Assembly: GCF_016711335.1 (NCBI RefSeq)
Contig: NZ_JADJTF010000001.1
Location: forward strand, 1,116,001 to 1,180,000
DNA from: Thiofilum sp.
Lineage (GTDB): Bacteria > Pseudomonadota > Gammaproteobacteria > Thiotrichales > Thiotrichaceae
Direction: 5' to 3'
Length of the DNA: 64,000 nt
This document shows, in pieces, positions 15,693-25,089 of this stretch. Each line of letters opens with the position of its first letter. The stretch's first letter is position 1. The notes under the pieces were generated by a model that saw nothing but the letters and a program-made list of their open reading frames with translations, ran no database searches and had not been told where the DNA came from. The position numbers and the translations under genes are program-made.

Positions 15693-18600
15693 ATTCAATG
15701 GTTAGAGCAGCAGAATGAACAACGCTCAGCACAATTTTGGCAACAGTATTTAGCTGACTATGAGCAACTAACCGGTATTCCACAGCTCCCTTTGCGTGTA
15801 GTTCCTAGTGCAACGAATAAGTTGGCAGAGTATCGCTTTAGCATAAGTTCCATACAAACCCAACAATTACAGCACTTAGCAATTCAGCAGCGTACTACAG
15901 TGAGCACGGTATTACAGGCAGTGTGGGGAATATTGCTGAGTCGTTATAATCAGTCTGATGATGTAGGATTTGGAGTTACGGCTTCCGTGCGTCCTGAGAG
16001 CATTCAGGGCATTAATGACATGGTAGGTTTGCTGATCAATACCATCCCCTGTCGTTTTAAGCTGCAATCTGAGCAAACCTTTAGCGCTTTTTTGCAACAA
16101 GCACAAGAAGCTGCTCTCAATCGTCAAGAACACCAGCATTACCCACTGCACAAAATCCAACAACAAACAGGGCGGCGCGAATTATTCAATCATGTCTTAG
16201 TATTTGAAAATTATCCGTTAGACGAGCAATTACGCCACGATGTCAAGCCGCTGTTAGGCTTTAGTATTAGCGAGATCGATTTTCCAGAGCAAACGCACTA
16301 TGACATGGGTGTGATGATTATTCCCTCAGGGGATAATATTCGTTTTCGCCTAATGTATAACCCTGCACTCTATCAAGCACTGCAATTTGAACGCCTTGCA
16401 GAGCACTTAAGCGCTATTATTACTAGCGTTATTGAGCAGCCCCATATTCCGCTGCGTGCTATTCGTCTGCTAGCAAGTGCAGAGCGTGAGCAATTAACGG
16501 TTGAGTTTAATCAGACTCACACCAACTACCCACGTGAACAAACAATTAGTGCACTCTTTGAGGAGCAGGCTGCTTTAAATCCAGAGCACTTAGCCGTTTG
16601 TTTTAAGCATACACAACTCACTTATCGCGCCTTAAATCAAAGCGCTAATCAATTAGCTCAACAGTTAAGAACTCAATATCAGATTCAAGCCAATGATTTG
16701 GTAGGGGTGTTACTCGGACGCTCAGAGCGTTGGATTATTGCAGCCTTGGCAATCTTGAAAGCAGGTGGGGCGTATGTACCACTTGATCCTGCTTACCCTG
16801 CTGAGCGTATTGACTATATTTTGCATGATACGCAATGCAAAGTAGTGCTTACCGATAGTGAACATACTCATTTAGCAGGTTCAACACCTGCTTTATTATT
16901 AGAGAATAGTGCTAGCCTGTCCGGTAACTACACTACTAATCTTATACCCGTCAGCCAGCCGACTTCGCTTGCCTATGTAATCTACACCTCCGGTACAACA
17001 GGGCAACCTAAGGGAGTAATGGTTCCCCAACGAGGGGTGGTGCGTTTAGTTAAAAATACGAACTATCTAACGTTCCATGCAGGTCAGCGCTTTATTCAAA
17101 CCACGACTTTTACCTTTGATCCTTCGGTGATTGATGTATGGGGCGGGCTACTCAATGGTGGCAGCTTATATTTATTGGGCGAAAATGAATTGCTCGATAT
17201 GGGGGTACTGAAGCATACCCTCCAAACGCATGCCATTAATACCTTTATCACAACCACAGGCTTTTGCCAGCAACTGATTGATCAAGATATTGAGCTATTT
17301 GCTCGGCTACAAACCGTGATGATTGGGGGCGAAAAAGTCTCTGCGGTGCATGCCGAGCGTGTATTGTCTGCTTACCCTCATTTAGCGCTTTTAAATGCTT
17401 ATGGTCCGACTGAAAATACTGCGATTACAACCTGTTACCGCATAAGTCTAGATCGTCCCTATCAAGATATACCGATTGGTAAACCCATAGCTAACACCCA
17501 AGTCTATATTTTGGACACTGAGTTAGAGCCTGTTCCCATAGGTGTATTTGGGCGTTTGTATATTGGTGGAGAGGGTTTAGCTCTGGGGTATCTCAATCGT
17601 CCTGAGCAAACCGCCAACTGTTTTATTGCTAATCCTTTCATAGCCCATGAGCGCATTTATGACTCAGGTGATTTAGCACGTTGGTTACCCGATGGCACGA
17701 TTGAATTTTTAGGGCGCAAAGACGAACAGGTTAAGATTCGTGGCTATCGCGTGGAGTGTAGCGAGGTAGAGCATGGTATTTTACAGCATCCCTCTATTCG
17801 CCAAGCGATAGTGATAGCACGTACTTTACCCGCAGGCTATAAAGAGTTAGTGGCTTATATCGTTAGCGATAATATTTTCACTGTTGCCGAATTACGTAGC
17901 TTCTTAAGTGCACACTTACCTGATTATATGATTCCGGCTAAGTTTATGTTTTTAGAGCAATTGCCACTCACAGCTAATCACAAAATTGATAAACGTAAAC
18001 TACCTGAACCGACCGAACTGGATACCCAAGATCATGATTATGTAGCACCTGCTACCCCCTTAGAACAACAGCTCGCCACTATTTGGCAGGAAGTGTTGGG
18101 TGTGCCGCGTATGAGCGTGATGGCGAATTACTTTGATGTGGGAGGTGACTCGATCAAAGCTATTCAAATCATGGCACGGCTGCGCAAGTTAAATCTGAAA
18201 TGTGATATTAATGCGTTTTTCAAGCACCCTACTATTCGTGCCTTGATTCCGCATGTGGTATCCCTACATAAATCGATTCCACAACAAACCATTAGCGGCT
18301 CAGTATCACTCACACCCATTCAACAATGGTTTTTTAAGCTTGCACCTAGTGATGCACGGCATCATTTCAATCAAGCCCTATTATTTAAACCCACCCAAGC
18401 CTTAAACCCCATTGCCTTGCAAACAGCACTTCAGGCTTTGCTACAACACCATGATGCTTTGCGTATGAGCTATGGTTTTACTGATCAAGGAGTTGTACAA
18501 GACAATCGGGCTGAAGCCGGTGTTAATTTACACCAAGAAACCATAGCGCTAGATCAATTAACGAAACGACTTAACACTTTACAACAAAGCTTTGACTTAA

Positions 18601-21600
18601 CAAAAGATACTCTAGTTAAAGCAGTACTCTTTAGCCTAACCGATGGCAGTGAACGCCTCTTTATGATGATCCATCATCTCGTAGTCGATGGTGTGTCATG
18701 GCGTATTTTATTAGAGGACCTAGCGACTGCTTATGAGCATGCTCAAGCAGGTAAGGCCATTCAACTACCCCTTAAAACGCATGCGTTTAAAGAGTGGGCG
18801 GAATATTTACAAGCTTATAGCCAAAGTCATGAGTTATTAACCGAGTTACCTTATTGGCAAGAGGTTGAGCAGCAAGTAACAGCAAGCAATTTAGTATTAG
18901 AGCAACCCTCAATACAGCCGCGTCAAATGCAAACGTTAAGTAGTGTATTGGCGCGTGAAGCGACGACTATTTTGCTTGGCAATGCGCATCGTGCCTATAA
19001 CACACGCGGTCATGAGTTATTACTGGCAGCGTTAGCAATGGCAGTTCATCCTTGGCAAGGACATTCGCAGGTCGCAGTCACTTTAGAGTCACATGGACGA
19101 GAAGCATTAGGTGAGCTAGATATTGCCCGCACCGTGGGTTGGTTTACTGCTACTTATCCGGTCGTACTGAATATAACTGCCGCCAATACCTTGGGAGAGC
19201 GTATTGGTGTGGTAAAAGAAACACTGCGCCAAGTGCCACAAAATGGTTTGGGCTATGGCGTATTAAAATATCTCACGCCCAATAGCTCTCTCAAAGCCAA
19301 TAGCCCCGCCATTGCATTTAATTATCTGGGGCAATTTGATGCTGATATTCCTAGTCAATTATTGGCTTTAGCCTCCGAGTCAGTAGGGCAATCGTTTAGT
19401 CCCCATGTTCGTCTACCGGAAGCCATTGCTTTAAGTGGAATGGTGACCAATCAACGTTTAAAACTAACCTTAGATTTTGATACTTTGGCGTTAAGTGCAG
19501 AGTCTGCACAAGCCTTATTAGATCACTACGTACAAGCTCTTCAGGATATTATTCAGCACTGCCAACACAAGCCTAGTGAAATAACACCGTCTGATCTGAC
19601 TTATACTGGCTTGTCTATTGCTCAATTACGTCAGTTTTTGACTCAAATTAAGCGTTCAGCCGCAGAGGTGCAGGATATTTATCCGCTTTCACCCATGCAG
19701 GAAGGGCTGTTATTTCACTACTTGTACGACACTCAAACTACGGCTTTTTTCCAGCAGGCGCATTATCGTTTAATTGGGCAAGTCGATGCGCCTACTTTGC
19801 AAGCCGCTTGGAATGAGATTTTTAGACGTCATGCCGTATTGCGTACTTTATTTGTATACGAGCAAGTTGAGCGTCCACTACAAGTAGTGCTGAAAGAGCG
19901 TCAAGTTGATTTTCGTTATCTAGATAAACGTGGGCAGATTAGTGTAGCTAATGCTGATGAGTTTATGCGCCAATTAATGAGTGCGGAGCGCCAGCAACCC
20001 TTTGATTTAACCAATGATGTATTAGTCCGTGTCACCTTAGTGCAGTTTGCCCACGATCAATGGCGTTTAATTCTCACTCTACACCATATATTAGTCGATG
20101 GTTGGTGTATTGCTTTGTTATATCAGGAGTTTATGGCGGCTTATGAAGCATTACGCCAAGACAAAGCCAATACTTTACCGCTCGCTCGCCCCTATGCGGA
20201 TTATATTCGTTGGTTTGCTGAGCAAGATAAGCAAAGCTCAGCACGTTATTGGCAGGATTATTTAACAGGTTTTCAACAAGCAACCGGTATTCCTGCTGGT
20301 GGTCAAGCACCCAATGAAGCGAGTAGTAATCATCGTGCCGAACTTTATGAATTTGAGTTGCCCGCTAGTCTGAGTGCTAAATTACAACACACAGCATCAA
20401 GCTGTCATGTGACCTTAAATACCCTATTGCAAGCGTTGTGGGCATTATTGCTAGCGCGTTATAACGGCTGTGATGATGTAGTGTTTGGTGCAGCAGTATC
20501 AGGACGCCCAGAGGAAATCGTCGGGGTGGAGAATATTATTGGCTTGTTTATGAATACCCTTCCGGTGCGCATTAAGTTACAGCCACAAGCTAGTTTCCGC
20601 TCCTTATTGCAATCGATTCAAGATCAAGCAGTGCAGACTCGCCCTCATAGCTATTTCCCCTTAGCGGAGATACAAGCCCAAAGTGCGCTGAAACAAGGTT
20701 TATTTAATCACCTTTTGGTGCATGAAAACTATCCTGTTTCAGCTACACAGGATACGCAAGCACAAGTGGGTTTTAGACTAGAGGTAACTCAGGATATTTA
20801 CCGTGAGATCAATTATGACCTTGGTGTCATTATTGAGCCTAGAGCCACTTTGACCTTTCAATTGCTATATAAGCCTGAAGTTTATAACCCACATCAAATG
20901 CGCCTGCTGGCAGGTTTTATTCAGCATCTGAGTGAGCAAGTTGTCGCTAATCCGCAAATAAGCCTTAATAGTTTACAACTTATGGACCACAACGCAGCTT
21001 GGCGTCCTTTAAAAGTAGTGCCTAATACACTAGGACAAGCCTTTCAACAATGGCTCAGCACCCAATCATTACCCACTCATCGTGCCTGTATTTTCAATCG
21101 TCAAGGTTACTTAGCCCCCCCTTATGCATCAGGCATGATTTATTTGACCGCTGATAAATCTAGCGGTTTTATCGGACGCTATTGGGGAGATGATCACATG
21201 GAAATAATTCAAGAACCTGATCACAGCTTAGTGGTTCAGGGTCAGCTCATTAGTCTAAAACCACTACAACAAGCCCTCCAAGCGCATCCTGCTATTAGAG
21301 AGGTCAGCTTATTAAAATTACTAAATAAAGCCAATGAGCGCTTTGTCTTGGCGTTAGTGGCGACCCCTCAGCGTTTAGAAAGCGAGTCAGTATTTGAGTA
21401 CTTAGCAGATAAAATCGCGCCAGAGTTGAGTGCATTCTTAGCCCTATTAGTCCTACCTGCTTTGCCTTTAGATGAGAATGGTCAATTAGATCGGGAAGCC
21501 GTTTTAACTGTTATAGCCGTGAGTGAACCCAAGTTTTCCACGGCTAAAATGGAAGCGGAAATTCTCATAGCCATGCCAGAATTAGATGATGTCGCTATCA

Positions 21601-24600
21601 TTCTAGAGCCTGAAGTGCTGGAGTTTCCGCCTTTACATATGAGCGACTTGCTCCAGCATCAGCAAGCTTATTTAAGTGAAGCTGTACCTGAAAATAATGC
21701 CACTGCTACCCAAGCCCCTATGACTGAAGCCTTACCTGAAGGTACGGTCATGGCTTTTGCGGATGGAGGGGTAGTTGATTTAGATCCTAATGAACCGACG
21801 ACTATGGTCGCTGCTCTCTATCGTGCTGCCCGCGACTATGCCCATCGCGGTACGGTATATGTCAATGAAAAAGGTGAGGAGCATTACCAGTCTTATGCTG
21901 ATTTGCTGCATGAAGCACAATGTATTTTAAATGGTTTACACCAACAGGGCTTAAAAGCAGGCGATACCGTTATTCTGCAACAGCAGGATTTATATGATCA
22001 TCTCACTGGTTTTTGGGCATGTATTTTGGGGGGTATCAAACCTGTTACGGTAGCCACTTCGCCTACCTATGCACAAAAAACCAGTGTGGTGAATAAACTC
22101 TATAATGCGTGGGAGCTACTGGAGCATCCGCCGATTTTTGCCAGCCCGCACTTAGTCGAACCTATTAATAGTCTAAATACCTTATTTGGGGTCACAGGGC
22201 TTAAAGCCATTGCTGTTCGTGGTAAAGAGTTTGCGCCCATTGAGTGTGATTATCGTGCTGACCCTGAGGATGTAGCGTTTTATCAGCTAACTTCCGGCAG
22301 TACAGGTATTCCTAAATGCATTCAAGAGCGTAATAAGGGCATTTATTACCATGTCTACGGGGCGAGCCAATATAACCACTATACTCGTGATGATGTATAT
22401 TTGAATTGGCCACCCAGTGATCATGTGGCCGCTCTCATTATGTTCTATATCAAAGCCGTTTATTTAGGTGTCAAGCAAGTAGCCGTTAATACCGATCTGG
22501 TTTTGAATAATCCGCTTAAATGGCTGGATCTATTAGAAGCGCATCGCGTGACTTTTACTTGGAGTCCTAATTTTGGCTACAAATTAGTTTCTGAGCATCT
22601 GAAGAAAACTGATCGACGTTGGGACTTATCCAGCATGCGCTTCTTTATGAATGCGGCTGAGCAGGTTACTTTGCCCGTGGTTGAGGAGTTTCTTCACCTA
22701 GTTAAAGACTTTGGTGTGCCTGAAAAAGCCATGCAACCCGCCTATGGGATGGCTGAGACTTGTACCGCGATACAGTACAAAAATGATTTCTCAGTCGCTG
22801 AAGGTTGCCATTGGTTTGAAAAATCCAGTCTCAAAGGTATTCTGCAAAAAACCACTGAACGGGGTAAGGATACCGTTTCATTTGTAAAACTAGGCAAATC
22901 TATGCCCGGTGTGCAAATTCGGATTGTAGATCAAAATAATGAATTAGTCCCTGAAGGTAAAATTGGTGCACTACATGTGCGCGGTGAAGTGATTACGCCG
23001 GGGTATTTAAATAATCCAGCGGCTAATGCTGAATCTCAGGTAGAGGATGGCTGGTTTAATACCGGAGATTTAGGCTTTATTCTTAATGGTGAGCTATCCA
23101 TTACGGGTCGGCAAAAAGAAATCATTATTATCCGTGCTGCTAATTTCTATTGCTATGAAATTGAAGACATTGTGAATCGAGTTGAGGGTGTACAGCCTAC
23201 TTTCGTGGGCAGTTCAGCTATTAATGATCCTGCTTCGGGCACTGAAGGCTTGGCGATTTTCTTTGTACCTCAGCCTGATGTGGACTTGATAGAGTTATAC
23301 AAAGCGATTCGCACGCGCTTAGCGATGGAGTGTGGCATTACACCTGCCTATATCATTCCTATGGCAAAAGAGGAGTTCCCAAAAACCACGAGTGGCAAAA
23401 TTCAGCGTGTACAATTGCGCGAAGCACTGGAAACAGGGCAGTTCAATGACATTATTCGTGAGACGGATTTACTGCTTGCGAATGAGCACACTTTACCCGA
23501 TTGGTTCTTTATTCCTAGCTGGCAGTGTAAAGGGTTAGGCGCTATTGAGGCTGAGTCAAATACTTCTGTAGCGATTGACTTACTATTAGGTAACGATCCA
23601 GCATTGATGGATGCCTTACAGCCTGCTATTTGGGTTCAGACCGGTCAAACGTTTGTTAAACGCGATCAGCATACCTATACCCTGAATCCTACTGTGCCTA
23701 GCGATTATGTTGCTCTACTACAAGCCATGCAGCGTGATGGTTTAAACATAAAAACTGTGGTGCATACCTTAGCCACTGAAACAGTGAATACGTTAAGCGC
23801 CACAGGTCTTCAGCAAGCTAATGAGCACAGTACCTTCAGCCTAGTGTTGCTATTACAAGCTTTACAAGCCACACAAACGGCGATTCAAACCTTATTAGTA
23901 GTGAGTTATACGAATCACTTAGTCCTCGATACAGATAAGGCTCAATCTAGTAATGGTAGTTTACGCGGCGTGATCAAGACCTTAGCTCAAGAACAGCCGC
24001 AATTACGTAGTAGACATATTGATCTTGACACTCAAGACCCGCAAAGAGCGGCTACCCTTATTCGTGCTGAGCTAGCCGCTACTCATGCGGATGCTGAAGT
24101 GGCTTATCGTCAACACCAGCGCTATATCAGTTGTTTGCATAAGATCAATTTTACCCAGATTCAAAAGCAGCCTATTGAGTTAAAAAAGGTTGGTCTGTAT
24201 GTGATTACGGGGGGCTTAGGTGGTATTGGACGCGAGCTAGCCCAATTACTTAGTACACACTATCAAGCACATTTAATCCTCACCGGACGCACTGCTCTCG
24301 AACAAGACACGGATAAATTGCAAGCCTTTACGCATTTACAAAAAGTCAGTAAGGGGCAAGTATACTATCAAGTATTAGATGTGTGTGATCAAGCTGCTTT
24401 AAGTCAACTGATTCAACAAGCTGAACAATGCAGTGGGCAACCGCTAGCCGGTATTTTTCATTTAGCAGGTGAATCAAATAGCGTTGAGGCAAGTAATCCA
24501 GAGTCTAATCACCTAGGTCATATTACGCTAAAACCTTTTGAGCAATTGTTCCATACCAAAGTGCAAGGCACTCAAGCTCTATTGGAACTACTCAAAGACT

Positions 24601-25082
24601 ATCCACAAGCCTTTTTCATGGGTTTCTCTTCAGTCAATGGTTTCTTTGGTGGAACGGGTGTAGCACCCTATGCCGCTGCGAATAGCTATTTAGAAAGTGC
24701 AGTAGCAGCCTTTAATCGTGAGCAGGGACAAGTGCGTGCTTATAGTTTAGCGTGGAGCTTGTGGGATGGTGTTGGTATGAGCCTGCATAATACTATGCAG
24801 CAAGCCGCCCTTGCTAAAGGTTTCCATGCTATTACGTTAGCGGAAGGGATTAAATCGTTCCTCGTAGCATTAGAGGCAGGTCAAGTACAAACCATCATTG
24901 GACTGGATCCTAATAATACCTTTATTCAAGCCCACATGCAGCCTGTACCGATTCCTAAACAGGAGCTGGCGGCTTATTACACCCTTAAACCCGATCAAAA
25001 AGATGACGAAGAGCGCATCTTAAGTCGTATTGATCTTATTGCTAGAAGTTGGCAAGCCCGTACCCTCAATCAGTGGAGATAA
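15672..25082 (+). CDS. NRPS1, 3' part: (C)-A-PCP-E-C-psiAsub-acyl ligase/A-KR
   Basis: This is the remainder of NRPS1 after the IS; its apparent GTG start (15672) is inside the IS end, so it is not a natural gene start. Domain order by position: rest of the condensation domain to about 16450; A domain 16500-18010 (YTSGTTGQPKG; binding-pocket reading DPIIMGAAIK, no specificity I recognise); PCP (GGDSIKA, Ser near 18151); epimerization domain 18290-19600 (HHLVVDGVSW); DCL-type C domain 19660-20990 (HHILVDGW); a truncated A-like segment 21000-21500; an acyl-ligase-type A domain 21740-23440 (TSGSTGIPKC) lacking the usual amino-group Asp pattern; and a ketoreductase 23500-25000 with TGGLGGIG, FSSVNG and PYAAAN motifs. 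The ligase-KR pair inside a split pseudo-Asub matches alpha-keto acid modules that make alpha-hydroxy acids, as in cereulide and valinomycin. Confidence 0.9.
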   Translation: MVLSCTEIQWLEQQNEQRSAQFWQQYLADYEQLTGIPQLPLRVVPSATNKLAEYRFSISSIQTQQLQHLAIQQRTTVSTVLQAVWGILLSRYNQSDDVGFGVTASVRPESIQGINDMVGLLINTIPCRFKLQSEQTFSAFLQQAQEAALNRQEHQHYPLHKIQQQTGRRELFNHVLVFENYPLDEQLRHDVKPLLGFSISEIDFPEQTHYDMGVMIIPSGDNIRFRLMYNPALYQALQFERLAEHLSAIITSVIEQPHIPLRAIRLLASAEREQLTVEFNQTHTNYPREQTISALFEEQAALNPEHLAVCFKHTQLTYRALNQSANQLAQQLRTQYQIQANDLVGVLLGRSERWIIAALAILKAGGAYVPLDPAYPAERIDYILHDTQCKVVLTDSEHTHLAGSTPALLLENSASLSGNYTTNLIPVSQPTSLAYVIYTSGTTGQPKGVMVPQRGVVRLVKNTNYLTFHAGQRFIQTTTFTFDPSVIDVWGGLLNGGSLYLLGENELLDMGVLKHTLQTHAINTFITTTGFCQQLIDQDIELFARLQTVMIGGEKVSAVHAERVLSAYPHLALLNAYGPTENTAITTCYRISLDRPYQDIPIGKPIANTQVYILDTELEPVPIGVFGRLYIGGEGLALGYLNRPEQTANCFIANPFIAHERIYDSGDLARWLPDGTIEFLGRKDEQVKIRGYRVECSEVEHGILQHPSIRQAIVIARTLPAGYKELVAYIVSDNIFTVAELRSFLSAHLPDYMIPAKFMFLEQLPLTANHKIDKRKLPEPTELDTQDHDYVAPATPLEQQLATIWQEVLGVPRMSVMANYFDVGGDSIKAIQIMARLRKLNLKCDINAFFKHPTIRALIPHVVSLHKSIPQQTISGSVSLTPIQQWFFKLAPSDARHHFNQALLFKPTQALNPIALQTALQALLQHHDALRMSYGFTDQGVVQDNRAEAGVNLHQETIALDQLTKRLNTLQQSFDLTKDTLVKAVLFSLTDGSERLFMMIHHLVVDGVSWRILLEDLATAYEHAQAGKAIQLPLKTHAFKEWAEYLQAYSQSHELLTELPYWQEVEQQVTASNLVLEQPSIQPRQMQTLSSVLAREATTILLGNAHRAYNTRGHELLLAALAMAVHPWQGHSQVAVTLESHGREALGELDIARTVGWFTATYPVVLNITAANTLGERIGVVKETLRQVPQNGLGYGVLKYLTPNSSLKANSPAIAFNYLGQFDADIPSQLLALASESVGQSFSPHVRLPEAIALSGMVTNQRLKLTLDFDTLALSAESAQALLDHYVQALQDIIQHCQHKPSEITPSDLTYTGLSIAQLRQFLTQIKRSAAEVQDIYPLSPMQEGLLFHYLYDTQTTAFFQQAHYRLIGQVDAPTLQAAWNEIFRRHAVLRTLFVYEQVERPLQVVLKERQVDFRYLDKRGQISVANADEFMRQLMSAERQQPFDLTNDVLVRVTLVQFAHDQWRLILTLHHILVDGWCIALLYQEFMAAYEALRQDKANTLPLARPYADYIRWFAEQDKQSSARYWQDYLTGFQQATGIPAGGQAPNEASSNHRAELYEFELPASLSAKLQHTASSCHVTLNTLLQALWALLLARYNGCDDVVFGAAVSGRPEEIVGVENIIGLFMNTLPVRIKLQPQASFRSLLQSIQDQAVQTRPHSYFPLAEIQAQSALKQGLFNHLLVHENYPVSATQDTQAQVGFRLEVTQDIYREINYDLGVIIEPRATLTFQLLYKPEVYNPHQMRLLAGFIQHLSEQVVANPQISLNSLQLMDHNAAWRPLKVVPNTLGQAFQQWLSTQSLPTHRACIFNRQGYLAPPYASGMIYLTADKSSGFIGRYWGDDHMEIIQEPDHSLVVQGQLISLKPLQQALQAHPAIREVSLLKLLNKANERFVLALVATPQRLESESVFEYLADKIAPELSAFLALLVLPALPLDENGQLDREAVLTVIAVSEPKFSTAKMEAEILIAMPELDDVAIILEPEVLEFPPLHMSDLLQHQQAYLSEAVPENNATATQAPMTEALPEGTVMAFADGGVVDLDPNEPTTMVAALYRAARDYAHRGTVYVNEKGEEHYQSYADLLHEAQCILNGLHQQGLKAGDTVILQQQDLYDHLTGFWACILGGIKPVTVATSPTYAQKTSVVNKLYNAWELLEHPPIFASPHLVEPINSLNTLFGVTGLKAIAVRGKEFAPIECDYRADPEDVAFYQLTSGSTGIPKCIQERNKGIYYHVYGASQYNHYTRDDVYLNWPPSDHVAALIMFYIKAVYLGVKQVAVNTDLVLNNPLKWLDLLEAHRVTFTWSPNFGYKLVSEHLKKTDRRWDLSSMRFFMNAAEQVTLPVVEEFLHLVKDFGVPEKAMQPAYGMAETCTAIQYKNDFSVAEGCHWFEKSSLKGILQKTTERGKDTVSFVKLGKSMPGVQIRIVDQNNELVPEGKIGALHVRGEVITPGYLNNPAANAESQVEDGWFNTGDLGFILNGELSITGRQKEIIIIRAANFYCYEIEDIVNRVEGVQPTFVGSSAINDPASGTEGLAIFFVPQPDVDLIELYKAIRTRLAMECGITPAYIIPMAKEEFPKTTSGKIQRVQLREALETGQFNDIIRETDLLLANEHTLPDWFFIPSWQCKGLGAIEAESNTSVAIDLLLGNDPALMDALQPAIWVQTGQTFVKRDQHTYTLNPTVPSDYVALLQAMQRDGLNIKTVVHTLATETVNTLSATGLQQANEHSTFSLVLLLQALQATQTAIQTLLVVSYTNHLVLDTDKAQSSNGSLRGVIKTLAQEQPQLRSRHIDLDTQDPQRAATLIRAELAATHADAEVAYRQHQRYISCLHKINFTQIQKQPIELKKVGLYVITGGLGGIGRELAQLLSTHYQAHLILTGRTALEQDTDKLQAFTHLQKVSKGQVYYQVLDVCDQAALSQLIQQAEQCSGQPLAGIFHLAGESNSVEASNPESNHLGHITLKPFEQLFHTKVQGTQALLELLKDYPQAFFMGFSSVNGFFGGTGVAPYAAANSYLESAVAAFNREQGQVRAYSLAWSLWDGVGMSLHNTMQQAALAKGFHAITLAEGIKSFLVALEAGQVQTIIGLDPNNTFIQAHMQPVPIPKQELAAYYTLKPDQKDDEERILSRIDLIARSWQARTLNQWR
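15693..15701 (+). repeat. Target-site duplication, right copy (IS copy 1)
   Basis: ATTCAATGG, identical to 14415-14423, directly follows the right IS end. It is in frame with the NRPS1 continuation (IQWLEQQ). Confidence 0.95.
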
Positions 25083-25089
25083 TAGTTAT

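Noticed and set aside
13866..25082. Calling the cluster a PKS-NRPS hybrid because of the KR domain
   Set aside because: No ketosynthase, acyltransferase or dehydratase domain is present. The KR belongs to a keto-acid NRPS module.
25030..25089. TTG start that would lengthen NRPS2 by 20 residues
   Set aside because: The added residues overlap the NRPS1 end and match no domain; ATG 25090 has a better ribosome site. It is kept in mind only as possible evidence of a frameshift.
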